From contig JAFGSO010000061.1 of NCBI GenBank assembly GCA_016934605.1, positions 1-5,427 of the forward strand: a stretch of 5,427 bases of DNA, read 5' to 3'. The notes under the pieces were generated by a model. The model saw only the letters and a list, made by a program, of their open reading frames with translations, ran no database searches and was not told the origin of the DNA. The stretch comes from Calditrichota bacterium. GTDB taxonomy: Bacteria; Calditrichota; Calditrichia; RBG-13-44-9. A program made the position numbers and the translations under genes. Of this stretch, positions 1 through 5,277 are shown in pieces (the stretch's first letter is position 1; each line of letters opens with the position of its first letter).

Positions 1-855
1 ATCATCACCATGTTTGGTAAACCGGTCGGTGATCCGGTGATAGATGCCGGTATTCAATTTAAACTCCCATTCTTCCACAAAGCCAATGTATTCGACAGAC
101 GATTCCTGGAGTGGGACGGAGATCCCAATCAGATTCCGACCAAGGATAAACGATTCATCTGGGTGGACACTTACGCCCGCTGGAGGATCAAGGATCCGCT
201 GCTGTTCTTCCAGCGATTGCGGGATGAAAGAGGTGCCCAGTCCCGACTGGACGATATTCTGGACGGGGAAACACGGAATGCAGTAGCGAATCACGATCTG
301 GTAGAAATTATTCGCTCCACCAACCGGGAGATTGAAATCAGTGAAGAACTGGAAGAAATTCTTGAATCGGATTTTGATATCGACATTAAATACGGCCGTG
401 AACAGCTTACCCGTTTGGTAATGGAATCGGCAACGCCAAAACTGGGCGAGCTGGGAATCGAACTTCTGGATCTCAGGTTTAAACGGATTAATTATGTAGA
501 AGAAGTGCAACAGAAAATCTTTGAGCGAATGATTGCCGAAAGGAAGCGGATTGCTGACAAATTCCGCTCGGAGGGTGAAGGTGAAGCGGCAAAAATTATT
601 GGTGACCGGGAACGCGATCTGAATGAGATTCAATCGGAAGCGTATAAAACTGCCCAGGAAATTATCGGTAAAGCCGATGCAGAGGCAACCAATATATATG
701 CCCGTGCTTACGATCAGAACCAGTCGTCCCGGGACTTTTACCGGTTCCTGAAAACCCTTGAAACTTACCAGAACACTCTCTCCGAGAAGGACTGGCTGAT
801 TCTGACCACTGAAGGTGATTTCTTCAAATATTTACAGGATCAACGTGGGAGATAG
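1..855 (+). CDS. hflC: HflC, SPFH/band-7 membrane protease modulator (5' partial)
   Basis: HflC pairs with HflK to form a large membrane-anchored ring around the FtsH protease and modulates turnover of membrane proteins. The frame is open from base 1 (codons for I-I-T precede the first ATG at 10), so that ATG, within the family motif ITMFGKPVGDPV, is internal; about 30 N-terminal residues carrying the membrane anchor lie outside the window. The visible 284 residues show the SPFH domain (roughly residues 1-165, with TKDKRFIWVDTYARWRI near 47-63 and LGIELLDLRFKRINY near 150-165), then a charged Ala/Glu-rich helical segment (about 168-235, including AERKRIADKFRSEGEGEA and KADAEA), then the family C-terminus DFYRFLKTLETYQNTLSEKD...TTEGDFFKYL. 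This C-terminus lines up well with the remembered E. coli HflC sequence. hflK is expected just upstream but cannot be seen. The gene converges on the minus-strand OsmC gene. Confidence 0.95.
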   Translation: MITMFGKPVGDPVIDAGIQFKLPFFHKANVFDRRFLEWDGDPNQIPTKDKRFIWVDTYARWRIKDPLLFFQRLRDERGAQSRLDDILDGETRNAVANHDLVEIIRSTNREIEISEELEEILESDFDIDIKYGREQLTRLVMESATPKLGELGIELLDLRFKRINYVEEVQQKIFERMIAERKRIADKFRSEGEGEAAKIIGDRERDLNEIQSEAYKTAQEIIGKADAEATNIYARAYDQNQSSRDFYRFLKTLETYQNTLSEKDWLILTTEGDFFKYLQDQRGR

Positions 856-866
856 TAAACATAAAA

Positions 867-899
867 AAACCCCGGCGGCCAGGGCGGCTGCCGGAGTTT
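867..899 (-). terminator. Hairpin between convergent genes; best terminator for the OsmC gene
   Basis: A stem formed by 867-880 (AAACCCCGGCGGCC) and 886-899 (GGCGGCTGCCGGAGTTT region) surrounds a 5-base loop, with one C-A mismatch and one G-T wobble. Read on the minus strand the GC-rich stem is followed by an uninterrupted run of seven T (complement of 863-869), the classic intrinsic terminator for the gene ending at 925. On the plus strand only TTT follows, so it may also end hflC, but less efficiently. Confidence 0.8.
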
Positions 900-924
900 C
901 ATGTGTATCCTCTCCTCAAACTAT

Positions 925-1335
925 TTATACCGTTGTTTCTTCTGTTACGTGAGTATAGACATCAAATTTGGGTGGATTTTCGAAATGTTTCTTCACTGCA
1001 CACTGATCAGCTGCACGGATCAATGCATGATGATATTTTTCAGGGAATTCTTCCGGTACCTGAATTTCCAGATCTACTTTCCCAATCATCCCGGTAAACG
1101 GATTGGTATGCATCCGCTGAATAATGCGGATTTCCTCAGTCGATAAACCCCGCTGTCTGCAGAAACCTAATACATAAATACCGGCACATGTGCCGATTGA
1201 GGCCAGGAACGTGGCGAAGGGAGTCGGTGCCGAAGCGGGATGACCATTGCTTCCGGGTTGATCAGTTTCAACTGTATATGGTCCAAAATGGGCATCTACT
1301 TTTAAACCACCGGGAAAATCGATAATCATTTCCAT
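925..1335 (-). CDS. OsmC/Ohr-superfamily protein
   Basis: A 136-residue protein of the OsmC/Ohr superfamily, cytoplasmic proteins that often reduce organic hydroperoxides through a redox Cys pair. The superfamily pattern is visible: an N-terminal strand region (MIIDFPGGLKVDAHFGPYTVETD), the central helix TPFATFLASIGTCAGIYVLGFC with Cys50, and a second helix AADQCAVKKHF with Cys112. The 62-residue gap between the two Cys matches the classic pair (about 60 and 124 in Ohr). Cys59 is additional. The NPEQ-type motif carrying the Ohr catalytic Glu is replaced by APTPFA, so this looks like a divergent OsmC-like subgroup rather than true Ohr or OsmC, and peroxidase activity is inferred only. The ATG at 1335 is supported by AGGAG at 1346-1350, ten bases upstream. 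It lies 127 bases downstream of the ABC exporter gene on the same strand and ends before a strong terminator. Confidence 0.9.
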   Translation of the reverse strand: MEMIIDFPGGLKVDAHFGPYTVETDQPGSNGHPASAPTPFATFLASIGTCAGIYVLGFCRQRGLSTEEIRIIQRMHTNPFTGMIGKVDLEIQVPEEFPEKYHHALIRAADQCAVKKHFENPPKFDVYTHVTEETTV

Positions 1336-1345
1336 ATATAATAAT

Positions 1346-1350
1346 CTCCT
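1346..1350 (-). promoter_or_regulatory. Shine-Dalgarno of the OsmC-family gene
   Basis: The minus strand reads AGGAG here, ten bases before the ATG at 1335. It fixes the start on the first of two closely spaced Met codons (codons 1 and 3). Confidence 0.75.
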
Positions 1351-1358
1351 ATTTTTCC

Positions 1359-1392
1359 TTTTTCATCAAAACATTGTTAAATAGATGAAAAA
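1359..1392. repeat. 9-base inverted repeat in the OsmC gene leader
   Basis: TTTTTCATC (1359-1367) is exactly complementary to GATGAAAAA (1384-1392). The 16-base spacer itself contains AACA-T-TGTT. It lies 24-57 bases before the OsmC start codon. The stem is AT-rich and no T-run follows a GC stem on either strand, so it is not a convincing terminator. A regulator binding site or simple AT-rich coincidence are both possible. I could not identify a convincing promoter in the 1351-1462 gap. Confidence 0.4.
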
Positions 1393-1462
1393 AAATATGG
1401 AAAGTTACAGGGCTGCAGAAAAGTTTGGATTTACAGAAAATATTTTGATGGGGAGATAAATC

Positions 1463-3280
1463 TCAGCTCTGGAACTGAGTCTTATACAGTTGCGAATATA
1501 AGCCTTTTTTCTTCAGAAGAGATTCATGGTTACCAGTTTCCAGGATTCGGCCACGATCGATCACCAGAATTTTATCGGCGTTCAGAATCGTGGATAGTCG
1601 ATGGGCGATAACGATGGATGTCCGGCCTTTCATCAGTTTGTTCAATGCTTCCTGGACCAGAATTTCACTTTCAGTATCCAGAGCCGAAGTGGCCTCATCC
1701 AGCAACAGGATTCTGGGATCGCTCAAAACTGCCCGGGCAATAGCAATCCGTTGACGTTGCCCTCCCGACAGCTGCACGCCCCGCTCACCTACTTCGGTGT
1801 CATAAGTATTTTCCATCTTCATGATAAACTCGTGGGCATTGGCAATCCGGGCCGCTTCTTCGATTTCGGTGTCAGTGGCATCAAGCCTGCCATAGCGTAT
1901 ATTATCTTTTATGGTAGCAGAAAACAGGATGGTTTCCTGAGGAACCATGGCGATGAACCGCCGCAAATTGCTGAGCGGTATACAATTAATATCAAAGCCG
2001 TCTATGAGGATATGTCCTTCCTGGATGGTGTAAAATCGCGGAATTAAATTGACGATGGTGGTTTTTCCACCCCCACTCGGACCAACCAGCGCCACTGTTT
2101 TTCCGGATTCTGCCCGGAAGGAAACGTCATGGAGAACATATTTCCTGCTGTCATAAGAGAATGACACATTCCGGAATTCGACATTACCCTGTATCTGTTC
2201 AATTGCTGGCTTTTCAGTAACGGCGGTATCAAATTCCGGTTCTTCATCCAGAAGCTCGTAGATCCGGCCTGCCGAAGCCATGGCTTTCTGAAATACCACA
2301 TTGGAATCTCCCAGGGCTTTCAACGGTTTGTATGCCATCACTACCAATCCGATAAAGGTGATGAAAGTGCCGATGGTCATGCTGCCGGTACTGATCTGCC
2401 AGGAACAGAACAGGATGATAAAAGCCATACCGCTGGTGCTGAAAATTTCATTAAAGGGCTTCAGAAGAGCTACCAGGCGGACAATCTTGATGGAGTAATC
2501 GTAATTACGCCTGCTTCGTTCCTCGAAATTTTCCCGTTCGAAGTTCTCCCGGTTAAACGCTTTCACGATCTTGATGGAGTTGATCTTTTCCGTGAGAAAG
2601 GAGGTAATATCCGCCACATTCACCGAAATATCATGACTGACCCGCCGGATGCGGTCACCGAAAAATTTAATAATGACACCGGCAAAGGGAAAAACCATCA
2701 GTGACAGCAGAGAAAGTTGCCAGGAGGTAAAAAACATAGCTGTCACGTAAACAACCGTATATATAAGGTTCTGAGTAAACTGCACCATGGAGGTCATGGA
2801 ATTTTCCAGCTGCATAACGTCGTTGCTGATGCGGGCAACGATATTGCCGGTCCTCTCCCGGTCGAAGAACCGCATGGGCAGCAGCACAATCCGATCGAAT
2901 ATTTCCTGCCGGATGCGCATCAGGAACTTGTTTGAGGTGGAATTCATCAGATATTCACGCAGATAGACGAAGATGACTTTGAATACCACCAGCAGGATAA
3001 CCGCAACCGCAAAATAGATGATGAAACGGGTGACATCGTCCTGGCTTTGCAGATTGATGGTAAAAAAATGAATGCCGCCCTTTTCGACATCCTGCCGGAG
3101 AAAAAATTCCTGTCCGGTGCGCACCTGGTTCTGGATTTTGGTCAGTGCATCGAAGAACAGGCCGATGGAGACCGCCAGCAGGGTATCGCTGAATCCCATC
3201 AGGGCGGTAGCCACCAGTCCCCAGAAGATGCGGAGTTTATAGGGGAAAAAATAGCGGACGAATCGTCGGATATTGTTCAC
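1463..3280 (-). CDS. MsbA-like ABC exporter, fused permease and ATPase half transporter
   Basis: A 605-residue inner-membrane half transporter expected to work as a homodimer, exporting lipids or hydrophobic compounds using ATP. The N-terminal membrane domain (about 1-335) has hydrophobic segments near 17-45, 86-108, 168-184, 188-206, 278-297 and 300-318. The TM1-TM2 external loop is long (about 46-85), which helps explain why it exceeds E. coli MsbA (582). The nucleotide-binding domain is complete: A-loop Tyr381, Walker A GPSGGGKT (400-407), Q-loop Gln448, signature LSGGQ (504-508), Walker B ILLLDE (524-529) with catalytic Glu529, D-loop SALD (532-535) and switch His560. Nothing catalytic is missing. 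The start is GTG (3278-3280), giving MNNIRRFVRYFFPYK, the usual opening of this family; the frame stays open only to a stop at 3311-3313 with no better start. The ribosome binding site is weak: AGGA 13 bases upstream. Lipid A flippase versus multidrug exporter cannot be settled from sequence, so no symbol is given. Confidence 0.93.
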   Translation of the reverse strand: MNNIRRFVRYFFPYKLRIFWGLVATALMGFSDTLLAVSIGLFFDALTKIQNQVRTGQEFFLRQDVEKGGIHFFTINLQSQDDVTRFIIYFAVAVILLVVFKVIFVYLREYLMNSTSNKFLMRIRQEIFDRIVLLPMRFFDRERTGNIVARISNDVMQLENSMTSMVQFTQNLIYTVVYVTAMFFTSWQLSLLSLMVFPFAGVIIKFFGDRIRRVSHDISVNVADITSFLTEKINSIKIVKAFNRENFERENFEERSRRNYDYSIKIVRLVALLKPFNEIFSTSGMAFIILFCSWQISTGSMTIGTFITFIGLVVMAYKPLKALGDSNVVFQKAMASAGRIYELLDEEPEFDTAVTEKPAIEQIQGNVEFRNVSFSYDSRKYVLHDVSFRAESGKTVALVGPSGGGKTTIVNLIPRFYTIQEGHILIDGFDINCIPLSNLRRFIAMVPQETILFSATIKDNIRYGRLDATDTEIEEAARIANAHEFIMKMENTYDTEVGERGVQLSGGQRQRIAIARAVLSDPRILLLDEATSALDTESEILVQEALNKLMKGRTSIVIAHRLSTILNADKILVIDRGRILETGNHESLLKKKGLYSQLYKTQFQS

Positions 3281-3328
3281 AGCTATCTGAAATTCCTGAT
3301 ATTCTAAGCGTCAATTTAAAACCAACAA

Positions 3329-3357
3329 AGTATAATACGGTAAATAAATTGATCCAA
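3329..3357 (-). promoter_or_regulatory. Candidate sigma-70-type promoter of the ABC exporter
   Basis: On the minus strand TTGGAT (3352-3357) and TATACT (3329-3334) are separated by exactly 17 bases. The -10 matches five of six consensus positions, the -35 only three. A start of transcription about seven bases beyond the -10 would leave a leader of roughly 40 bases before the GTG at 3280. The surrounding AT-rich sequence raises the chance of coincidence. Confidence 0.45.
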
Positions 3358-3416
3358 ATATAAATAATTAAATAGGTGGACAAATTTGACATGCTAGCTA
3401 CATAACCGGCGGGATG

Positions 3417-3480
3417 GCAAGGCACAAGGGATAAGGGATAAGGGATAAGGGCAAGTGATAGGTGATAAGTGATAGGTGGT
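3417..3480. repeat. Degenerate heptamer tandem array (GATAAGG/GATARGT type)
   Basis: The stretch breaks cleanly into 7-base units. After a degenerate start (GGCAAGG, ACAAGGG) come three exact copies of ATAAGGG (3431-3451). A single-base offset at 3452 leads into AAGTGAT, AGGTGAT, AAGTGAT, AGGTGGT (3453-3480). The common core is GATAAG or GATAGG. The composition resembles the short tandemly repeated heptamers (STRR) described in cyanobacteria, though I claim only similarity of form. Confidence 0.85.
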
Positions 3481-3603
3481 GAGAAATATGGATAAACCGA
3501 CATCCATCGACCTGATCTCCGCTGCGCTGCGATAATATCTGGCGCCGAAATACATCAAACCCGTTTTATGCTCTATTTTTTCTGTTGTGGATTCTTCAAC
3601 CAC
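3480..3603 (-). pseudogene. Frameshifted RHS repeat-associated core fragment
   Basis: Read on the minus strand, 3588-3514 encodes TEKIEHKTGLMYFGARYYRSAAEI, split here as TEKIEHKTGL then MYFGARYYRSAAEI; the KTGLxYFGARYY part is the hallmark of the RHS/YD-repeat core. One extra base near 3513 then shifts the frame. In the next frame 3512-3480 reads GRWMSVYPYFS, matching the continuation GRWxSVDP of the same core, with the usual Asp replaced by Tyr. Removing that base restores YY-RSAAEI-GRWMSV. Intact RHS proteins are very large toxin-delivery or surface proteins, and here only about 40 codons remain. There is no start, no upstream repeats and no downstream tip, so it is a relic. Heptamer arrays lie on both sides. 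Confidence 0.75.
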
Positions 3604-3615
3604 CCCCCGGATAAG
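3597..3615. repeat. Duplicated element, copy 1
   Basis: CAACCACCCCCCGGATAAG here recurs at 3668-3685 with one C fewer. The copies are about 70 bases apart. The element ends in GGATAAG, linking it to the heptamer arrays, and copy 1 runs directly into the RHS remnant. Confidence 0.75.
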
Positions 3616-3645
3616 GCAAGTGATAGGTTATAAGTGATAAATAAT
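3611..3645. repeat. Second heptamer array, five units
   Basis: It splits into ATAAGGC, AAGTGAT, AGGTTAT, AAGTGAT, AAATAAT. The AAGTGAT/AGGTnAT alternation is the same as in 3453-3480 and in the same orientation, so the two arrays are related copies on either side of the RHS relic. Confidence 0.75.
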
Positions 3646-3667
3646 ATACACCATAATTTTTTCCACC

Positions 3668-3685
3668 CAACCACCCCCGGATAAG
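3668..3685. repeat. Duplicated element, copy 2
   Basis: CAACCACCCCCGGATAAG, identical to 3597-3615 except for one missing C in the C-run. Confidence 0.75.
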
Positions 3686-3694
3686 TGCATAGAC

Positions 3695-3733
3695 CGGGGA
3701 CATGAGTAACAGGTGTTCGGAGACATAGGTAAC
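3695..3733. mobile_element. Pair of 16-base direct repeats resembling an insertion-sequence end
   Basis: CGGGGACATGAGTAAC (3695-3710) and CGGAGACATAGGTAAC (3718-3733) match at 13 of 16 positions with a 23-base period. On the minus strand they read GTTACCTATGTCTCCG and GTTACTCATGTCCCCG, the latter followed by GTCTATGCAC. From memory, reiterated GTTAC-TATGTC-CCGGTCTAT motifs occur at the ends of IS481-like elements. No transposase is present in the window, so this would be a solo end or scar. Confidence 0.45.
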
Positions 3734-3761
3734 TTTTTTTAACGAATATACCAGTAGTCTG

Positions 3762-3795
3762 CCCTATACGCTTATATCCCTTACCTTATACTTCC
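3762..3795. repeat. CTTAT-rich degenerate stretch
   Basis: CCCTATACG, CTTATATCC, CTTACCTTATACTTCC: repeated CTTAT cores with irregular spacing, in the opposite orientation to the GATAAG arrays and the same orientation as the array at 5218-5257. Too irregular to define a unit. Confidence 0.35.
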
Positions 3796-3825
3796 ATTAC
3801 TCAGCCAACAGGTTCCACAGGATTA

Positions 3826-5037
3826 TTATAGATGGGATTCCTGCCTGCCAGACTCCGCTACTCTCCGCACCTCAGACCACACCCTCAAAAAATTCCCGCT
3901 GCAGATTTTCTGAATGTCCTCATCACTGTAACCGCGATTCATGAGCTCCCGGATAATATTGGGATATCCCGATACATCCTCTACTCCCTCCGGGACCATG
4001 GAAACGCCTTCAAAATCCGACCCCAGACCCACGTGATCTACGCCAACCAGTTTGATGACATGCTCAATATGATCCACCACATCGCTTAAAGTCCCGGGAT
4101 TCAATGAGTAAAGAGTTCGCAGGCTGTCCACAAATTTCATTGTTGCAGAATCCCGCCTGCCCACCCGGTGTTCTGCCATAAACTGTTCGCGCTGAACATT
4201 AATTTCCTGGGAAATTTTAAAAAAATCCTTCACAATAAAAAATGATCCAAACGGAATCTGTACCACCCCGCCCTTCCGGGCAATCATTTGAATCATGCCA
4301 TCTGTGAGGTTACGTTCAAAACCCGGCGTGAAATGACGGCAGGCGGAATGGGTGGCAATTACCGGAGCCTGCGATATTTCCATAATATCATAAAAGGTTC
4401 CATCGGAGGCATGGGACACATCCACCATCATACCCAGACGGTTCATCTCTCTCACAACCTTCTCTCCAAACGGACTTAAACCGTCCCAGCGGCTCCCCTC
4501 CTCGAAAGAAGAATCCCCTAACCGGTTATGTTTGGAGTGAATGAGCGTCATATACCGGACACCGCGCTGATAAAAATGCTCCACATTCTCAACAAGCCCT
4601 TCCAGTCCGGTGCCGTTTTCAATGCACAGGACAATCATCACCGTGTCGGTTATTCCTTTTTGATTGATTTCCTCCGGCGACTTAACAATCATAAATTTAT
4701 CCGGCCATTTTTTCTGAAAACTGACAATCAGATCAATCTGACTGTGGGTGTATTCATCGGCATTGCTGCTGTCCTCATAAGAAGGCGAAATGTATGCAGC
4801 GATGAACGGTACATTCAATCCCCCTTCCCTGGCACGAACATAATCAAAATGTCCTTCATCACGACGAACCGAAAGATCAATGAATTCCCGCCTCATCATA
4901 TAGGGAAGATCAATATGAGAATCCAGGATCAGGATGTTGTGGGCGGTCTGCATTGCCTGATCAATTGATACCTCTTTCTGATGGTTCCACGACAGCAGCA
5001 GAGTGAAAAATAACAGAACCGGAAAGATGAAACGCAT
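3826..5037 (-). CDS. Exported M19 (renal dipeptidase family) zinc dipeptidase
   Basis: A 403-residue metallopeptidase of family M19, which hydrolyses dipeptides with relaxed stereochemistry at a binuclear zinc centre. Every expected active-site residue is visible: DSHIDLP with His41 and Asp43, the metal-bridging Glu140 in CIENG, His209 in VSHASD, His230 in ATHSACR, the substrate-binding Arg in ERNL (Arg242) and Asp341 in GLGSDFEGV. Spacing follows human DPEP1 (His20, Asp22, Glu125, His198, His219, Arg230, Asp288), apart from an insertion of about 40 residues between Arg242 and Asp341 (near 265-315). The first 16 residues (MRFIFPVLLFFTLLLS) are a short charged start plus hydrophobic core, so it is probably exported; there is no lipobox Cys and no clear AxA cleavage site. 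The ATG at 5037 is fixed by AGGAG at 5047-5051. The substrate is not predictable; peptidoglycan or scavenged peptides are possibilities. Confidence 0.94.
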   Translation of the reverse strand: MRFIFPVLLFFTLLLSWNHQKEVSIDQAMQTAHNILILDSHIDLPYMMRREFIDLSVRRDEGHFDYVRAREGGLNVPFIAAYISPSYEDSSNADEYTHSQIDLIVSFQKKWPDKFMIVKSPEEINQKGITDTVMIVLCIENGTGLEGLVENVEHFYQRGVRYMTLIHSKHNRLGDSSFEEGSRWDGLSPFGEKVVREMNRLGMMVDVSHASDGTFYDIMEISQAPVIATHSACRHFTPGFERNLTDGMIQMIARKGGVVQIPFGSFFIVKDFFKISQEINVQREQFMAEHRVGRRDSATMKFVDSLRTLYSLNPGTLSDVVDHIEHVIKLVGVDHVGLGSDFEGVSMVPEGVEDVSGYPNIIRELMNRGYSDEDIQKICSGNFLRVWSEVRRVAESGRQESHL

Positions 5038-5046
5038 GAATATAAT

Positions 5047-5051
5047 CTCCT
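5047..5051 (-). promoter_or_regulatory. Shine-Dalgarno of the dipeptidase, overlapping a leader-frame stop
   Basis: The minus strand reads AAGGAGAT (5045-5052) with AGGAG nine bases before the ATG. The TAA of the upstream 18-codon frame (5051-5053) shares its last base with AGGAG, an arrangement that could couple their translation. Confidence 0.8.
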
Positions 5052-5107
5052 TAAATTAAAGATAATATGCGGAGAGAACCAAGAAAAAATAGGGAGGGTG
5101 GACCCAT
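5051..5107 (-). CDS. Possible 18-residue leader peptide upstream of the dipeptidase
   Basis: A short frame encoding MGPPSLFFLGSLRILSLI starts with ATG at 5105-5107, preceded by AAGGAGAT (5115-5122) with AGGAG nine bases from the ATG, the same spacing as at the dipeptidase itself. Its TAA overlaps the dipeptidase Shine-Dalgarno, and the two start codons are 70 bases apart. The peptide is hydrophobic and Leu/Ser-rich, without a run of one regulatory amino acid and without a visible attenuator hairpin. It could be a translational coupling leader, or the start-site block may simply have been duplicated (AAGGAGATATAAACT-ATG versus AAGGAGATTATATTC-ATG). Expression is unproven. Confidence 0.35.
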   Translation of the reverse strand: MGPPSLFFLGSLRILSLI

Positions 5108-5142
5108 AGTTTATATCTCCTTATCCTGTCACATAATTTTTT

Positions 5143-5161
5143 CTCTGTGAACTCCGTGTAA
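5143..5161. repeat. Two-unit imperfect repeat CTCTGTGAA / CTCCGTGTAA
   Basis: Adjacent units CTCTGTGAA (5143-5151) and CTCCGTGTAA (5152-5161), followed by a partial CTTC. Similar CTCTGTGAACTCTGTG-type runs occur in spacers of various bacterial genomes, as far as I recall. Only two units, so coincidence is possible. Confidence 0.3.
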
Positions 5162-5217
5162 CTTCAGCAAACCAGATTTATCTCTTTAAAAATCACCAAA
5201 TCCTACCCCCCTTCTTT

Positions 5218-5257
5218 CCCTATTACCTTATTTCCTTATTCCCTTATACCCTTATAC
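5218..5257. repeat. Octamer tandem array (CCTTATAC type)
   Basis: Five 8-base units lie in phase: CCCTATTA, CCTTATTT, CCTTATTC, CCTTATAC, CCTTATAC. The complement carries ATAAGG, the same core as the heptamer arrays at 3417-3480 and 3611-3645, but the period is eight and the orientation is opposite. It lies between the alpha/beta hydrolase stop and the dipeptidase leader. No terminator hairpin is visible in this spacer. Confidence 0.8.
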
Positions 5258-5277
5258 CCATCCCCTTTGAATCCGTA

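Larger units (their letters stand above)
3281..3825. other. 545-base gene-free mosaic of repeats and relics
   Basis: No intact gene is supported here. From left to right it holds the probable exporter promoter (3329-3357), a heptamer array (3417-3480), a frameshifted RHS-core remnant (3480-3603), a duplicated element (3597-3615 and 3668-3685), a second heptamer array (3611-3645), a pair of IS-end-like direct repeats (3695-3733), and a CTTAT-rich stretch (about 3762-3795). The open frames that cross the arrays encode low-complexity runs such as YHLSPIT and YPLSLIP, which are products of the 7-base unit rather than a protein fold. No convincing terminator follows the dipeptidase stop at 3826. 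Confidence 0.75.

Noticed and set aside
10..12. ATG at base 10 as the true start of hflC
   Set aside because: It lies inside the conserved ITMFGKPVGD motif, the frame is open to base 1, and HflC proteins need an N-terminal membrane anchor before this point.
1453..1464. GAGATAAATCTC palindrome at the ABC gene stop as a terminator
   Set aside because: The stem is only five AT-containing pairs with a two-base loop and no following T-run, so it is too weak to call.
1601..2047. A 148-codon plus-strand open frame opposite the ABC exporter gene
   Set aside because: It lies wholly antisense to the conserved ATPase domain, has no recognisable fold or ribosome binding site, and is a shadow of constrained coding on the other strand.
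3237..3503. An 88-codon minus-strand open frame through the heptamer array into the exporter promoter region
   Set aside because: Its first residues are the RHS relic in a shifted frame, the middle is the translated 7-base repeat (YHLSLALIPYPLSL), and it ends out of frame inside the ABC gene. Not a real protein.
3417..3645. Repeat arrays as a CRISPR
   Set aside because: Units are 7 bases, contiguous and without spacers of constant length; no cas gene is present.
4528..4968. A 146-codon plus-strand open frame opposite the dipeptidase gene
   Set aside because: It is antisense to intact M19 motifs, with no family resemblance and no start signal that I can support.
5053..5075. A TATTAT box upstream of the dipeptidase as a -10 promoter element
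   Set aside because: At 17 bases upstream there is only a T-run and no -35-like hexamer, and the AT-rich context makes a lone match uninformative.
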